Source: Vibrio navarrensis (GTDB taxonomy: Bacteria > Pseudomonadota > Gammaproteobacteria > Enterobacterales > Vibrionaceae). Taken from it: a stretch of 64,000 bases of DNA. A model generated the notes under the pieces. That model ran no database searches and was not told the origin of the DNA. It was given only the letters and a program-made list of their open reading frames with translations. Of the stretch, positions 54,413-64,000 are shown one piece after another; position 1 is the stretch's first letter, and the number at the start of each line of letters is the position of its first letter. The stretch is taken from NCBI RefSeq assembly GCF_015767675.1, contig NZ_CP065217.1, positions 992,001 through 1,056,000 of the forward strand, given 5' to 3'. The position numbers and the translations under genes are program-made.

Positions 54413-57400
54413 ATGTCAAAATCGTTTCGTGTCTCCCCGCTTGCTAGCGCGATAACGCAGCTGTTTGGTCGCTCAACGCCTGCCGAAGGAAAAGTTTCCT
54501 CGCCTAGTTCTCACATGGCGCCTTCATTGCTTTCGTTGGCAGTGGCTGGCGGAATGGCCTTTGCCTCACCCAACGTCGTGGCTGCAATAACAGACACTCA
54601 AGAGTTGAATGAGCCGAGTGCCGTTGTGCAGCAGGCCGATTCGCACAGTGTACAAAGGTCGGAATTCGATCTGGATGCATTCCTGCGATCAGCCAAACGA
54701 TTTAATCAAGGCAGCCGCTTGCTTAAACAAGCCAAAGGGCAGTTGGCGAGTATTTCTCCTAGCCAAAGCCCACAATCTCAGTTTGTTGGTGGCGCAAAAG
54801 CGGCGGGGAAGGCCAATGCGGCGGCAAGTACTTATTGTCAGCCGGGGGCCGGTTCTTGTTATGGTGGCAATTATGACGGTGATGCTTGTAATACCAACGA
54901 TGATTGCTTTCCTCAGACCGACCATGCGCCCACAGCGAGCAACGTCACGTTTAGTGGTAACTTGCAAGTTGGCCAAACGCTGACTGGCTCTTACAGCTAC
55001 AGCGACAGTGATGGCGACACAGAAAGCGGTACATCGTTTCAGTGGTATGCATCGGATACCAGTGGTGGCTCAAATAAAGCAGCGATTAGCGGCGCTACAT
55101 CACAAACCTTTACGCTTACCGCTAGCCAAGTTGGTAAATTTATCAGTTTCGAAGTTACACCAAAAAATAGCAAAGCGACGGGCTCTGCAGTATCAAGCGC
55201 AATTAACTCGACTGCGGTAACGGCGCCTGATAGTGCACCTACAGCAAGCAATGTGAGTTTTAGTGGTACGCTAGCTGTTGGGCAAGTTTTAACTGGCTCT
55301 TACAGCTACAGCGACAGTGATGGCGACACAGAAAGCGGTACTACGTTTCAGTGGTATGCATCGGATACCAGTGGTGGCTCAAATAAAGCAGCGATTAGCG
55401 GCGCAACGTCACAAACCTTTACGCTGACCACTAACCAAGAAGGTAAATTTATTAGCTTCGAGGTGACGCCTAGAAATACTAATGCCACCGGTAGCGCCGT
55501 TGAAAGTAGCATTAATTCAACCGCAGTTAATAGCAAGCCAGTAGTGGATTTGCAGGGCAGTGGTGGTAATGACACCACTGCTTCGTTTTTCGAGGGCAGT
55601 GGTGGGGTAAATATTGCGCCTTCTGCGAGTGTCACGGATGCTGATGGCGATACGATTACTTCAATTACAATAAGCTTATCTAACTCTCATGGCGACACAG
55701 ATGAAGGTATCTACATCTCTGGCTCGGCAATTGATACGCTTAAAGGAACATCGGGCGCCTCGGACGTAAATGGCTCGCTCGAAACAACGATTAGTAGCTT
55801 GAGTGCAACCACATCAGCAGTCGCAACTTTTTTACAATCTGTAAAATACAATAATAAAGCCAGCACCCCAAATACGACCGCAAGAACAATCACAGTAGTC
55901 GTCAATGATGGTACTAATAGCAGTACATCACGTACCTCAACTATTAGTGTTTCAGATGTGAACGCAGCAAGTTCTACCGCTGTTAATTTTAATACAACAA
56001 CGGGCACGAACCTTTCACCTGCCATTATTTTTGGCAGTGGTGATGAAACACTGACGATAGCGAATAGTGCGCACGCGGCAGGTTCTACCGCCGATGGCGG
56101 TGCAGGCACGGATACACTTGTTGTAACAACTGGCACCGATTTGTCGACTCTCACCTCTCTAACCAACTTTGAAACGTTGACGCCAGATAACGATGGTTCG
56201 CTCACCTTAACGGAAGCGCAGCATGAGAGCTTTACCACCATCAATGGGACCGGAACCAACCAATTTACAATTAGCAGTGCAGACGGTGATGGCGTGCTGT
56301 CGGGTGATGCCGATATTGAAACGTATGTACTTAATGCCGCGCTGACTTTTACACTTGGTGATGCAGCACAAAATGTGACGGGTGGCAGTAGTGCTATTAC
56401 GGTTAAGACTGGTGCAGTAACTGCTTCTGGCACATTAACTGGCAGCAGCAGCAGCAGCGATACTTTAGAGTTGGCAAATGGGGCGAATATTGCAGGTGCT
56501 ACGGTAAGCACATTCGAAACCCTTTCATTAGACAGCGGCGCATCGGTCACGATGACAGAAGCGCAGCACGATAGTTTCAGTGCGATCAGTGGTGCAGGCA
56601 CAGAACAGATCACTATTTCGACTGCAACCGATGGGTTTACTGCGGCAAGCAGTATTGAAACCTATGTTTTAGGCGCGGCGAATACCGTCACCTTATCCAG
56701 TGGTAGTCAAAATATTACCGGTAGTAGCGGCAATGACACCATTGTTGCCGGCAGTTTAACACTCACTGGTGTGCTAAACCCTGCCAGTGGTATAGATACA
56801 CTGAGTCTCTTCAGTGGTGCTGATATCTCTGGTGCCACGATAGTTAATTTTGAAAATCTGACTTTGGCGGACAATGCTTCTGTGACCATGAAAGCTAATC
56901 AGCCTTCAAAGTTTGGAGGAACGATCACAGCACCCGGGTCAGAAACAATCACGATATCAGGTGATGGCAATTTCACGACCTTAGCCAATGTGGAAAGTTT
57001 TGTTGTTGGGGATGAAACAACTAACACCAGAACTATTACTCTTGCTACTGGAGGGGCATCGGTTTCCGCAACCTCGGGAACCGATGCAATCACATTTGAC
57101 GCTGGTTCTCTGACCCTGACGGGCACACTTTCTGGTGAAAGTAGTGTGGCTGATACACTCTCACTTTCAAACGGAGCGAATATCGCTGGTGGTACGTTAA
57201 ATAGCGTTAACAATTTAACTCTAGCAAGTGGTGCAAGCGTGACCGTGACCGCCGCTCAGCATCAAGCGTTTTCTGGTACAGTGACCGCGACGGGAAGTGA
57301 AACGATTTCCATCACTGGAGATGGTGATATCACCACCTTGTTTGACGTTGAGAATTATAGTCTGGGTGATGCAAGCAATAACACTCGGACTGTGACAATC

Positions 57401-60400
57401 AGCAATGCGACGACCAGTGTCACCGCAGATTCAAGTACGGATGCTGTCACGTTTAATGTTCAGGGCAGTGGTTACTCAGGAACGCTGACGGGTGATTCGG
57501 GTGTGGGAGATACCGTGCTTGCATCAACAGGAGCCGATCTCTCTTCGGGTTCGTTCCTTAATATCGGTACGCTGAGCTTAGCCAGTGGTGCAACCGTGGC
57601 TATCGATGCGGCCAACGTCAGTGACTTTAGCACAGCAATGAGCGGATCCAGCGGCTCAGAAACGCTCAAGTTAATGGATGGCGGTACCTTCGACTTTTCA
57701 ACCACTAGCGTATCTGAAATTGAAAACCTCGCTATTGGTACCAACAATAACTTCACAATAACGCTGACCGATAATTTTGATTCAAACGGCAATCCCGTAA
57801 CCGTAACAAACGCCAGTGGCAGTGCGATTGTAGGTAATATCAGTTTGAATGCCAGCGCCCTGAGCGGCGATGCCTTGGTTATCTCCGCAACCGACTTTAA
57901 TGGTGCCGATACTTTTGTCGGTGGCAGTGCGGCGGATACCATCAGACCGGGCGGTGGCACAGATTCAATGACAGGCAATGCTGGCAATGATAATTTTGTC
58001 GGCAGTGCGTCAAATCTCTCAGGCGACACCATTACGGATTTGAGCGTCGGCGATACTATCACGCTAACTGGTGTGACCGGGCTCAGTAAGAGTAATGTGC
58101 GTTTTAATGGCAGCAATGTTCTGCAAATCGATACCAACGGTACCGATTTCTCTGGCGTTGAAGTGGCGATCTCACTTTCGAATAGCCCAGCGGCTTCTTT
58201 AGATTTCACGGTTGCAGACAGCGGTAGCGATACCTTAATCACCTTTATTACACCGAATGATGCACCAACGTTTAGCGGCCTCAATGGCGGTAATACCTTT
58301 ACCGAAAATGGCAGTGCTGTTGCTATTGATGACAACGCAACTGTCGCGGATACCGAGCTAGATGCACTCAATAGCGGCTTGGGTAACTACAACGACGCCA
58401 CACTAACCATTGCGCGAAACGGCGGAGCGAATAGCCAAGACATCTTTACTAATGGTGGGCTACTCGGTGCGCTCGCTCAAGGCAGCAGCTTTACGTACAA
58501 CGATACGACTGTGGGTACGGTGACCACTAATTCAAACGGAACGCTTGTTTTGCGCTTTAATAGCAACGCAACATCAGCGATTGTTGATTCAGTATTGCAG
58601 GCGATTTTCTACCAGAACAGCTCAGAAGATCCCGCTACCAGTGTCACTCTGGACTTTACGTTTAATGATGGAACGGCCAACAGCACTGGCATCAATCAGG
58701 CCGTGGTCAACATAACGGCGCAAAATGACGCACCAACGGATATTTCGCTTTCAGCGACTTCGGTGAACCAGTCAGCAACAGGAAGCGCTGCTACAGTTGC
58801 GACCGCGAGTACCACCGATGTGGACAGTGCAGACTCTCACACCTACAGCTTGGTTGCGGCAAGCAGCAGTACAAATGGAACCTGTAGCGCCAGCACGGGC
58901 AACGACAGTTTCCAATTCACAGGTAGTACCTTGCAAAGTAAAACGGCACTGACGCCCGGAAGTTACAGCATTTGCGTGCAAAGCGATGACGGTACCACCA
59001 CTTTCCAAGAGTCCTTCACCATTACCGTGGTGGACAACGTGGCGCCGGACGCGCCGTCAACACCGGATCTTTATGCCGCCTCTGATACAGGTGCATCTAA
59101 TACCGACAACATTACTAATGACACAACGCCAACCTTTAGTGGTACTGCGGAAAGTGGCGCGACCGTTACCTTGTATAGCGACCAAGTCGGCGGTGGCGCT
59201 ACTTCCATAGGTTCCGCAACCGCAACTGATGGCAACTGGCAGATCACGACCGACGAATTAGCGGCGGGAGTGACGCATGTAATCACCGCCAAAGCGACGG
59301 ATTCGGCAAATAACGTCAGCAGCAGTTCTGGTTCGCTGAGTGTAACGATTGACACCACGGCGCCATCCGCGCCAAGTACTCCAGATCTCGCGGCGAGCAG
59401 CGACACGGGTACCTCTAACACAGATAACCTGACAAAAGACAGCACGCCAACCTTTACAGGAACAGGTACCACCGGTGACACCGTTACTCTCGTTTCCAAT
59501 GTCGATGGCACCATCGGCAGCGCTGTTGTCAGCGGTGGCGTCTGGAGCATTACTGCAAGCTCAGCACTGACCGCAGGTGACCACACAATTACAGCGCGCG
59601 CTTTTGATACCGCCGGCAATACCGCTGATAGCGCAAGTTTGGCGATTACGGTAGATACCGTTTCGCCAAGCATTGGCATTAGCAGCGACAAATCAGCGCT
59701 GAAAGTGGGGGAAACCGCGACGTTGACCTTCACCTTGTCGGAAAGCAGCAGTGACTTCACGGTCGGTGACATTGGGGTAACGGGTGGCAGCTTGTCGGGC
59801 TTTACCGGCAGCGGCACCAGCTACACGGCGACCTTTACCCCAACCGCTAATACGACCAGCACGGCGACCATCAACGTGGCGGCTAATACCTTTACCGATG
59901 AGGCGGGTAATCACAACACGGCGGCCCCGCAACAGAGCATCAGTGTTGATACACAGACGCCGACGGGCCACAGCGTGACGTTTGGCGATACGTTGTACTC
60001 GAATGCGGAGAAAACGGCGGCGTCATTCAGCTTTAGCAACGCGGAAGCGGGGGCCAGTTACAGCTACACCATCAGCAGCTCTAATGGTGGTAGCAGCGTG
60101 ACGGGCACAGGCACGGTGAATAGCGGCAGTGAGATCGTCAGTGGCATCGACTTGTCTAATCTTAATGACGGCACCTTGACGCTGTCGGTCATCGTGACGG
60201 ACAGCGCGGGCAACAGCGCCTCGGCGGTGACGGCGAGCAGCACGCTCGACACGGCAGCACCAACGGTGACCATCAGTGACGACACAACGGGCACGGCCAC
60301 GGGCGATGTGCTGTACACCTTCACCTTCAGCGAAAGCGTGACGGGCTTTACCGAAGACGACATCACTGTATCCGGTGGAACCAAGGGCACCTTCACGGCC

Positions 60401-63400
60401 GTCAGTGGCACGGTGTACACCCTAGTGGTGACGCCAACGGCGGACAGCACCAGCAACCTCACGGTGGATGTGGCGGCGAGTGTGGCGACAGACACAGCGG
60501 GGAACCCGAACAGCGCGGCGACGCAAAGTGTCCAAGTGGTCGACACGGCGTTGCCAAGCATTGGCATTAGCAGCGACAAATCAGCGCTGAAAGTGGGGGA
60601 AACGGCGACCATCACCTTCACCTTGTCAGAAAGCAGCAGTGACTTTGCGGCGGACGACATCACCGTGACGGGTGGCAGCTTGTCGGGCTTTACCGGCAGC
60701 GGCACCAGCTACACCGCGACCTTTACCCCGACCGCTAATACGACCAGCACGGCGACCATCAACGTGGCGGCGAATACCTTTACCGATGCGGCGGGCAACC
60801 ACAACACGGCGGCCCCGCAACAGAACATCGGTGTCGATACCCAAACGCCGACGGGCCACAGCGTGACGTTTGGTGATACGTTGTACTCGAATGCGGAGAA
60901 AACGGCGGCGTCATTCAGCTTTAGCAACGCGGAAGCGGGGGCCAACTACAGCTACACCATCAGCAGCTCTAATGGCGGCAGCAACGTTACGGGCACGGGC
61001 ACGCTCGCCAGCGCCAGTGAGACCCTCAGTGGCATCGACCTGTCCAATCTCAATGACGGCACCCTGACGCTGTCGGTCATCGTCACGGACGGCGCAGGCA
61101 ACAGCGCTTCGGCGGTGACGGCGAGCAGCACGCTCGACACGGCGGTACCGACGGGCCACAGCGTGACGTTTGGCGATACGTTGTACTCGAATGCGGAGAA
61201 AACGGCGGCGTCATTCAGCTTTAGCAACGCGGAAGCGGGGGCCAGTTACAGCTACACCATCAGCAGCTCTAATGGTGGTAGCAGCGTGACGGGCACAGGC
61301 ACGGTGAATAGCGGCAGTGAGATCGTCAGTGGCATCGACCTGTCTAATCTTAATGACGGCACCTTGACGCTGTCGGTCATCATCACGGACGGCGCGGGCA
61401 ACAGCGCTTCGGCGGTGACGGCGAGCAGCACGCTCGACACCGCAGCACCAACAGTGACCATCAGTGACGACACAACGGGCACGGCCACGGGCGATGTGCT
61501 GTACACCTTTACCTTCAATGAGAACGTGACGGGCTTTACCGAAGACGACATCACCGTATCCGGTGGAACCAAGGGCACCTTCACGGCCGTCAGTGGCACG
61601 GTCTACACCCTAGTGGTGACGCCAACGGCCAACAGCACCAGCAACCTCACGGTGGATGTGGCGGCGAGTGTGGCGACAGACACGGCGGGGAACCCGAACA
61701 GCGCGGCGACGCAAAGTGTGCAAGTGGTCGACACGGCGCTGCCAAGCATTGGCATTAGCAGCGACAAATCAGCCCTGAAAGTGGGTGAAACCGCGACGCT
61801 GACCTTCACCTTGTCGGAAAACAGCAATGACTTTGCGGCGGACGACATTACCGTGACCGGCGGCAGCTTGTCGGGCTTTACCGGCAGCGGCACCAGCTAC
61901 ACCGCGACCTTTACCCCAACCGCCAACACGACCAGCACGGCGACCATCAACGTAGCGGCGAATACCTTTACCGATGAGGCGGGTAATCACAACACGGCGG
62001 CCCCGCAACAGAGCATCAGTGTTGATACACAGACGCCGACGGGCCACAGCGTGACGTTTGGCGATACGTTGTACTCGAATGCGGAGAAAACGGCGGCGTC
62101 ATTCAGCTTTAGCAACGCGGAAGCGGGGGCCAACTACAGCTACACCATCAGCAGCTCTAATGGCGGCAGCAACGTGACGGGCACGGGCACGCTTGCCAGC
62201 GCCAGTGAGACCCTCAGTGGCATCGACCTGTCCAATCTTAATGACGGCACCCTGACGCTGTCGGTCATCGTCACGGACAGCGCAGGCAACAGCGCCTCGG
62301 CGGTGACGGCGAGCAGCACGCTCGACACGGCGGTACCGACGGGCCACAGCGTGACGTTTGGCGATACGCTGTACTCGAATGCGGAGAAAACAGCGGCGTC
62401 ATTCAGTTTTGGCAACGCAGAAGCGGGGGCCAACTACAGCTACACCATCAGTAGCAGCAATGGCGGCAGCAACGTAACGGGCACGGGCACGCTCGCCAGC
62501 GCCAGTGAGACCCTCAGTGGCATCGACCTGTCCAATCTTAATGACGGCACCCTGACGCTGTCGGTCATCATCACGGACGGCGCGGGCAACAGCGCTTCGG
62601 CGGTGACGGCGAGCAGCACGCTCGACACCGCAGCACCAACAGTGACCATCAGTGACGACACAACGGGCACGGCCACGGGCGATGTGCTGTACACCTTTAC
62701 CTTCAATGAGAACGTGACGGGCTTTACCGAAGACGACATCACCGTATCCGGTGGAACCAAGGGCACCTTCACGGCCGTCAGTGGCACGGTCTACACCCTA
62801 GTGGTGACGCCAACGGCCAACAGCACCAGCAACCTCACGGTGGATGTGGCGGCGAGTGTGGCGACAGACACGGCGGGGAACCCGAACAGCGCGGCGACGC
62901 AAAGTGTGCAAGTGGTCGACACGGCGCTGCCAAGCATTGGCATTAGCAGCGACAAATCAGCCCTGAAAGTGGGTGAAACCGCGACGCTGACCTTCACCTT
63001 GTCGGAAAACAGCAATGACTTTGCGGCGGACGACATTACCGTGACCGGCGGCAGCTTGTCGGGCTTTACCGGCAGCGGCACCAGCTACACCGCGACCTTT
63101 ACCCCGACCGCTAATACGACCAGCACGGCGACCATCAACGTGGCGGCGAATACCTTTACCGATGCGGCGGGCAACCACAACACGGCGGCCCCGCAACAGA
63201 ACATCGGTGTCGATACCCAAACGCCGACGGGCCACAGCGTGACGTTTGGTGATACGTTGTACTCGAATGCGGAGAAAACGGCGGCGTCATTCAGCTTTAG
63301 CAACGCGGAAGCGGGGGCCAACTACAGCTACACCATCAGCAGCTCTAATGGCGGCAGCAACGTGACGGGCACGGGCACGCTCGCCAGCGCCAGTGAGACC

Positions 63401-64000
63401 CTCAGTGGCATCGACCTGTCCAATCTTAATGACGGCACCCTGACGCTGTCGGTCATCGTCACGGACAGCGCAGGCAACAGCGCCTCGGCGGTGACGGCGA
63501 GCAGCACGCTCGACACGGCGGTACCGACGGGCCACAGCGTGACGTTTGGCGATACGCTGTACTCGAATGCGGAGAAAACGGCGGCGTCATTCAGCTTTAG
63601 CAACGCGGAAGCGGGGGCCAACTACAGCTACACCATCAGCAGCAGCAATGGCGGCGGCAGCGTGACGGGCACGGGCACGCTCACCAGCGCCAGTGAGATC
63701 CTCAGTGGTATCAACTTGTCCAATCTCAATGACGGCACCTTGACGTTGTCGGTCATCGTCACGGACAGCGCGGGCAACAGCGCCTCGGCGGTGACGGCGA
63801 GCAGCACGCTCGACACGGCGGTACCGACGGGCCACAGCGTGACGTTTGGCGATACGCTGTACTCGAATGCGGAGAAAACGGCGGCGTCATTCAGCTTTAG
63901 CAACGCGGAAGCGGGGGCCAACTACAGCTACACCATCAGCAGCTCTAATGGTGGTAGCAGCGTGACGGGCACAGGCACGCTTGCCAGCGCCAGTGAGACC
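54413..64000 (+). CDS. Giant secreted Ig-like repeat protein, C-terminus beyond the window
   Basis: From the ATG at 54413 one frame stays open to the window edge: 3196 codons with no stop. The N-terminus (about 1-60) has a late hydrophobic stretch ([17 protein letters not shown]) that may be an unusual signal or anchor. Then follow two 103-residue Ig-like/PKD-like repeats (54920-55540), beta-strand-rich repeats (about 55980-57780), a short glycine-aspartate calcium-binding-like stretch (about 57900-58000), cadherin-like segments (about 58250-59030), two Ig-like modules (about 59030-59668) and a large array of three alternating Ig-like modules. Cysteines are few. Function is probably adhesion or biofilm. 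The export signal (type I or other) should be at the unseen C-terminus. Confidence 0.85.
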   Translation, partial: MSKSFRVSPLASAITQLFGRSTPAEGKVSSPSSHMAPSLLSLAVAGGMAFASPNVVAAITDTQELNEPSAVVQQADSHSVQRSEFDLDAFLRSAKRFNQGSRLLKQAKGQLASISPSQSPQSQFVGGAKAAGKANAAASTYCQPGAGSCYGGNYDGDACNTNDDCFPQTDHAPTASNVTFSGNLQVGQTLTGSYSYSDSDGDTESGTSFQWYASDTSGGSNKAAISGATSQTFTLTASQVGKFISFEVTPKNSKATGSAVSSAINSTAVTAPDSAPTASNVSFSGTLAVGQVLTGSYSYSDSDGDTESGTTFQWYASDTSGGSNKAAISGATSQTFTLTTNQEGKFISFEVTPRNTNATGSAVESSINSTAVNSKPVVDLQGSGGNDTTASFFEGSGGVNIAPSASVTDADGDTITSITISLSNSHGDTDEGIYISGSAIDTLKGTSGASDVNGSLETTISSLSATTSAVATFLQSVKYNNKASTPNTTARTITVVVNDGTNSSTSRTSTISVSDVNAASSTAVNFNTTTGTNLSPAIIFGSGDETLTIANSAHAAGSTADGGAGTDTLVVTTGTDLSTLTSLTNFETLTPDNDGSLTLTEAQHESFTTINGTGTNQFTISSADGDGVLSGDADIETYVLNAALTFTLGDAAQNVTGGSSAITVKTGAVTASGTLTGSSSSSDTLELANGANIAGATVSTFETLSLDSGASVTMTEAQHDSFSAISGAGTEQITISTATDGFTAASSIETYVLGAANTVTLSSGSQNITGSSGNDTIVAGSLTLTGVLNPASGIDTLSLFSGADISGATIVNFENLTLADNASVTMKANQPSKFGGTITAPGSETITISGDGNFTTLANVESFVVGDETTNTRTITLATGGASVSATSGTDAITFDAGSLTLTGTLSGESSVADTLSLSNGANIAGGTLNSVNNLTLASGASVTVTAAQHQAFSGTVTATGSETISITGDGDITTLFDVENYSLGDASNNTRTVTISNATTSVTADSSTDAVTFNVQGSGYSGTLTGDSGVGDTVLASTGADLSSGSFLNIGTLSLASGATVAIDAANVSDFSTAMSGSSGSETLKLMDGGTFDFSTTSVSEIENLAIGTNNNFTITLTDNFDSNGNPVTVTNASGSAIVGNISLNASALSGDALVISATDFNGADTFVGGSAADTIRPGGGTDSMTGNAGNDNFVGSASNLSGDTITDLSVGDTITLTGVTGLSKSNVRFNGSNVLQIDTNGTDFSGVEVAISLSNSPAASLDFTVADSGSDTLITFITPNDAPTFSGLNGGNTFTENGSAVAIDDNATVADTELDALNSGLGNYNDATLTIARNGGANSQDIFTNGGLLGALAQGSSFTYNDTTVGTVTTNSNGTLVLRFNSNATSAIVDSVLQAIFYQNSSEDPATSVTLDFTFNDGTANSTGINQAVVNITAQNDAPTDISLSATSVNQSATGSAATVATASTTDVDSADSHTYSLVAASSSTNGTCSASTGNDSFQFTGSTLQSKTALTPGSYSICVQSDDGTTTFQESFTITVVDNVAPDAPSTPDLYAASDTGASNTDNITNDTTPTFSGTAESGATVTLYSDQVGGGATSIGSATATDGNWQITTDELAAGVTHVITAKATDSANNVSSSSGSLSVTIDTTAPSAPSTPDLAASSDTGTSNTDNLTKDSTPTFTGTGTTGDTVTLVSNVDGTIGSAVVSGGVWSITASSALTAGDHTITARAFDTAGNTADSASLAITVDTVSPSIGISSDKSALKVGETATLTFTLSESSSDFTVGDIGVTGGSLSGFTGSGTSYTATFTPTANTTSTATINVAANTFTDEAGNHNTAAPQQSISVDTQTPTGHSVTFGDTLYSNAEKTAASFSFSNAEAGASYSYTISSSNGGSSVTGTGTVNSGSEIVSGIDLSNLNDGTLTLSVIVTDSAGNSASAVTASSTLDTAAPTVTISDDTTGTATGDVLYTFTFSESVTGFTEDDITVSGGTKGTFTAVSGTVYTLVVTPTADSTSNLTVDVAASVATDTAGNPNSAATQSVQVVDTALPSIGISSDKSALKVGETATITFTLSESSSDFAADDITVTGGSLSGFTGSGTSYTATFTPTANTTSTATINVAANTFTDAAGNHNTAAPQQNIGVDTQTPTGHSVTFGDTLYSNAEKTAASFSFSNAEAGANYSYTISSSNGGSNVTGTGTLASASETLSGIDLSNLNDGTLTLSVIVTDGAGNSASAVTASSTLDTAVPTGHSVTFGDTLYSNAEKTAASFSFSNAEAGASYSYTISSSNGGSSVTGTGTVNSGSEIVSGIDLSNLNDGTLTLSVIITDGAGNSASAVTASSTLDTAAPTVTISDDTTGTATGDVLYTFTFNENVTGFTEDDITVSGGTKGTFTAVSGTVYTLVVTPTANSTSNLTVDVAASVATDTAGNPNSAATQSVQVVDTALPSIGISSDKSALKVGETATLTFTLSENSNDFAADDITVTGGSLSGFTGSGTSYTATFTPTANTTSTATINVAANTFTDEAGNHNTAAPQQSISVDTQTPTGHSVTFGDTLYSNAEKTAASFSFSNAEAGANYSYTISSSNGGSNVTGTGTLASASETLSGIDLSNLNDGTLTLSVIVTDSAGNSASAVTASSTLDTAVPTGHSVTFGDTLYSNAEKTAASFSFGNAEAGANYSYTISSSNGGSNVTGTGTLASASETLSGIDLSNLNDGTLTLSVIITDGAGNSASAVTASSTLDTAAPTVTISDDTTGTATGDVLYTFTFNENVTGFTEDDITVSGGTKGTFTAVSGTVYTLVVTPTANSTSNLTVDVAASVATDTAGNPNSAATQSVQVVDTALPSIGISSDKSALKVGETATLTFTLSENSNDFAADDITVTGGSLSGFTGSGTSYTATFTPTANTTSTATINVAANTFTDAAGNHNTAAPQQNIGVDTQTPTGHSVTFGDTLYSNAEKTAASFSFSNAEAGANYSYTISSSNGGSNVTGTGTLASASETLSGIDLSNLNDGTLTLSVIVTDSAGNSASAVTASSTLDTAVPTGHSVTFGDTLYSNAEKTAASFSFSNAEAGANYSYTISSSNGGGSVTGTGTLTSASEILSGINLSNLNDGTLTLSVIVTDSAGNSASAVTASSTLDTAVPTGHSVTFGDTLYSNAEKTAASFSFSNAEAGANYSYTISSSNGGSSVTGTGTLASASET
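54920..55537 (+). repeat. Two 309-bp tandem repeats in the giant gene
   Basis: Units at 54920-55228 and 55229-55537 encode nearly the same 103 residues, each with [16 protein letters not shown] and [19 protein letters not shown]. Long stretches (from about 54988 and 55297) are almost identical at DNA level, so the duplication is recent or gene-converted. Confidence 0.85.
59669..64000 (+). repeat. Higher-order array of Ig-like modules A, B and C
   Basis: Three modules alternate in frame. A (294 bp, [16 protein letters not shown]) starts at 59669, 60557, 61745 and 62933. B (300 bp, [18 protein letters not shown]) starts at 59963, 60851, 61151, 62039, 62339, 63227, 63527 and 63827. C (294 bp, [15 protein letters not shown]) starts at 60263, 61451 and 62639. 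The order is ABC ABBC ABBC ABBB, with a 1188-bp super-unit. C at 61451 and at 62639 look identical. The array continues past the window. Confidence 0.9.

Noticed and set aside
55711..63921. Many minus-strand reading frames (up to 300 codons) opposite the giant gene
   Set aside because: They mirror the repeat modules and codon bias of the plus-strand gene. None has its own ribosome site or a recognisable domain.
59669..64000. Regular repeats considered as a CRISPR array
   Set aside because: The units are 294-300 bp, in frame, without short unique spacers, and encode Ig-like modules. They are protein repeats.

Overview
The window is a chromosomal segment of a gamma-proteobacterium, almost certainly a Vibrio. 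The evidence is the gene order tig-clpP-clpX-lon-hupB-ppiD-comEA flanked by dctPQM/dctBD, a menFDHBCE operon, the block tesB-ybaY-atl-ffs, and protein sequences very close to vibrio and enterobacterial orthologues. I cannot fix the species from the sequence alone.

Region by region. 1-7.1 kb: tail of a sugar/glycerol-phosphate ABC ATPase, then a C4-dicarboxylate TRAP transporter operon (dctPQM) with a textbook sigma-54 promoter and tandem upstream repeats, convergent with its two-component system dctBD. 7.1-16.4 kb: protein quality control (tig, clpP, clpX, lon), with sigma-32-like promoters before tig and lon, then hupB, ppiD and comEA. 16.4-20.8 kb: rhombosortase, DTW-domain tRNA enzyme, dgt, yfbR, alaA. 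21-28.3 kb: menaquinone operon menF-D-H-B-C-E. 28.3-33.2 kb: a 59-aa membrane protein, a YeiH-type exporter, an MFS/acyltransferase fusion with its TetR regulator, and a Tim44-like protein. 33.3-34.0 kb: four tandem tRNA-Tyr genes on the minus strand. 34.3-38.8 kb: RND efflux pair and a DUF1244 protein. 38.9-46.6 kb: a cysteine-synthase-like enzyme with a divergent Lrp regulator, a small outer-membrane barrel, tesB-ybaY-atl, a membrane protein, a GGDEF protein with two periplasmic solute-binding domains, and the SRP RNA gene ffs.

The accessory part starts directly after ffs. The first bases downstream of the SRP RNA look like one end of a Tn7-like transposon: a TGT terminus and two 21-bp direct repeats, followed by the 5' half of a tnsA gene with its catalytic residues intact. 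That gene is cut off and joined to the 3' end of an alpha/beta hydrolase. ffs is a known attachment gene of Tn7-like elements, including CRISPR-associated ones, so this is a decayed insertion.

From 47.5 kb to the right edge lies a cluster read in one direction: an Asp/Asn beta-hydroxylase fused to a PRMT-like methyltransferase, a DUF6916-like protein, three paralogous phage-tail-collar (MdpB-like) proteins, a secreted subtilase, a GNAT acetyltransferase, a TIGR03032 protein, and a giant secreted Ig-repeat protein still open at the window edge (3196 codons so far). I see no phage structural, packaging or lysis genes. The combination of small collar proteins, possible modifying enzymes, a protease and a giant repetitive surface protein is the best candidate here for an undescribed system. 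The end of the giant gene is built from three Ig-like modules (294, 300 and 294 bp) in a near-identical higher-order array.
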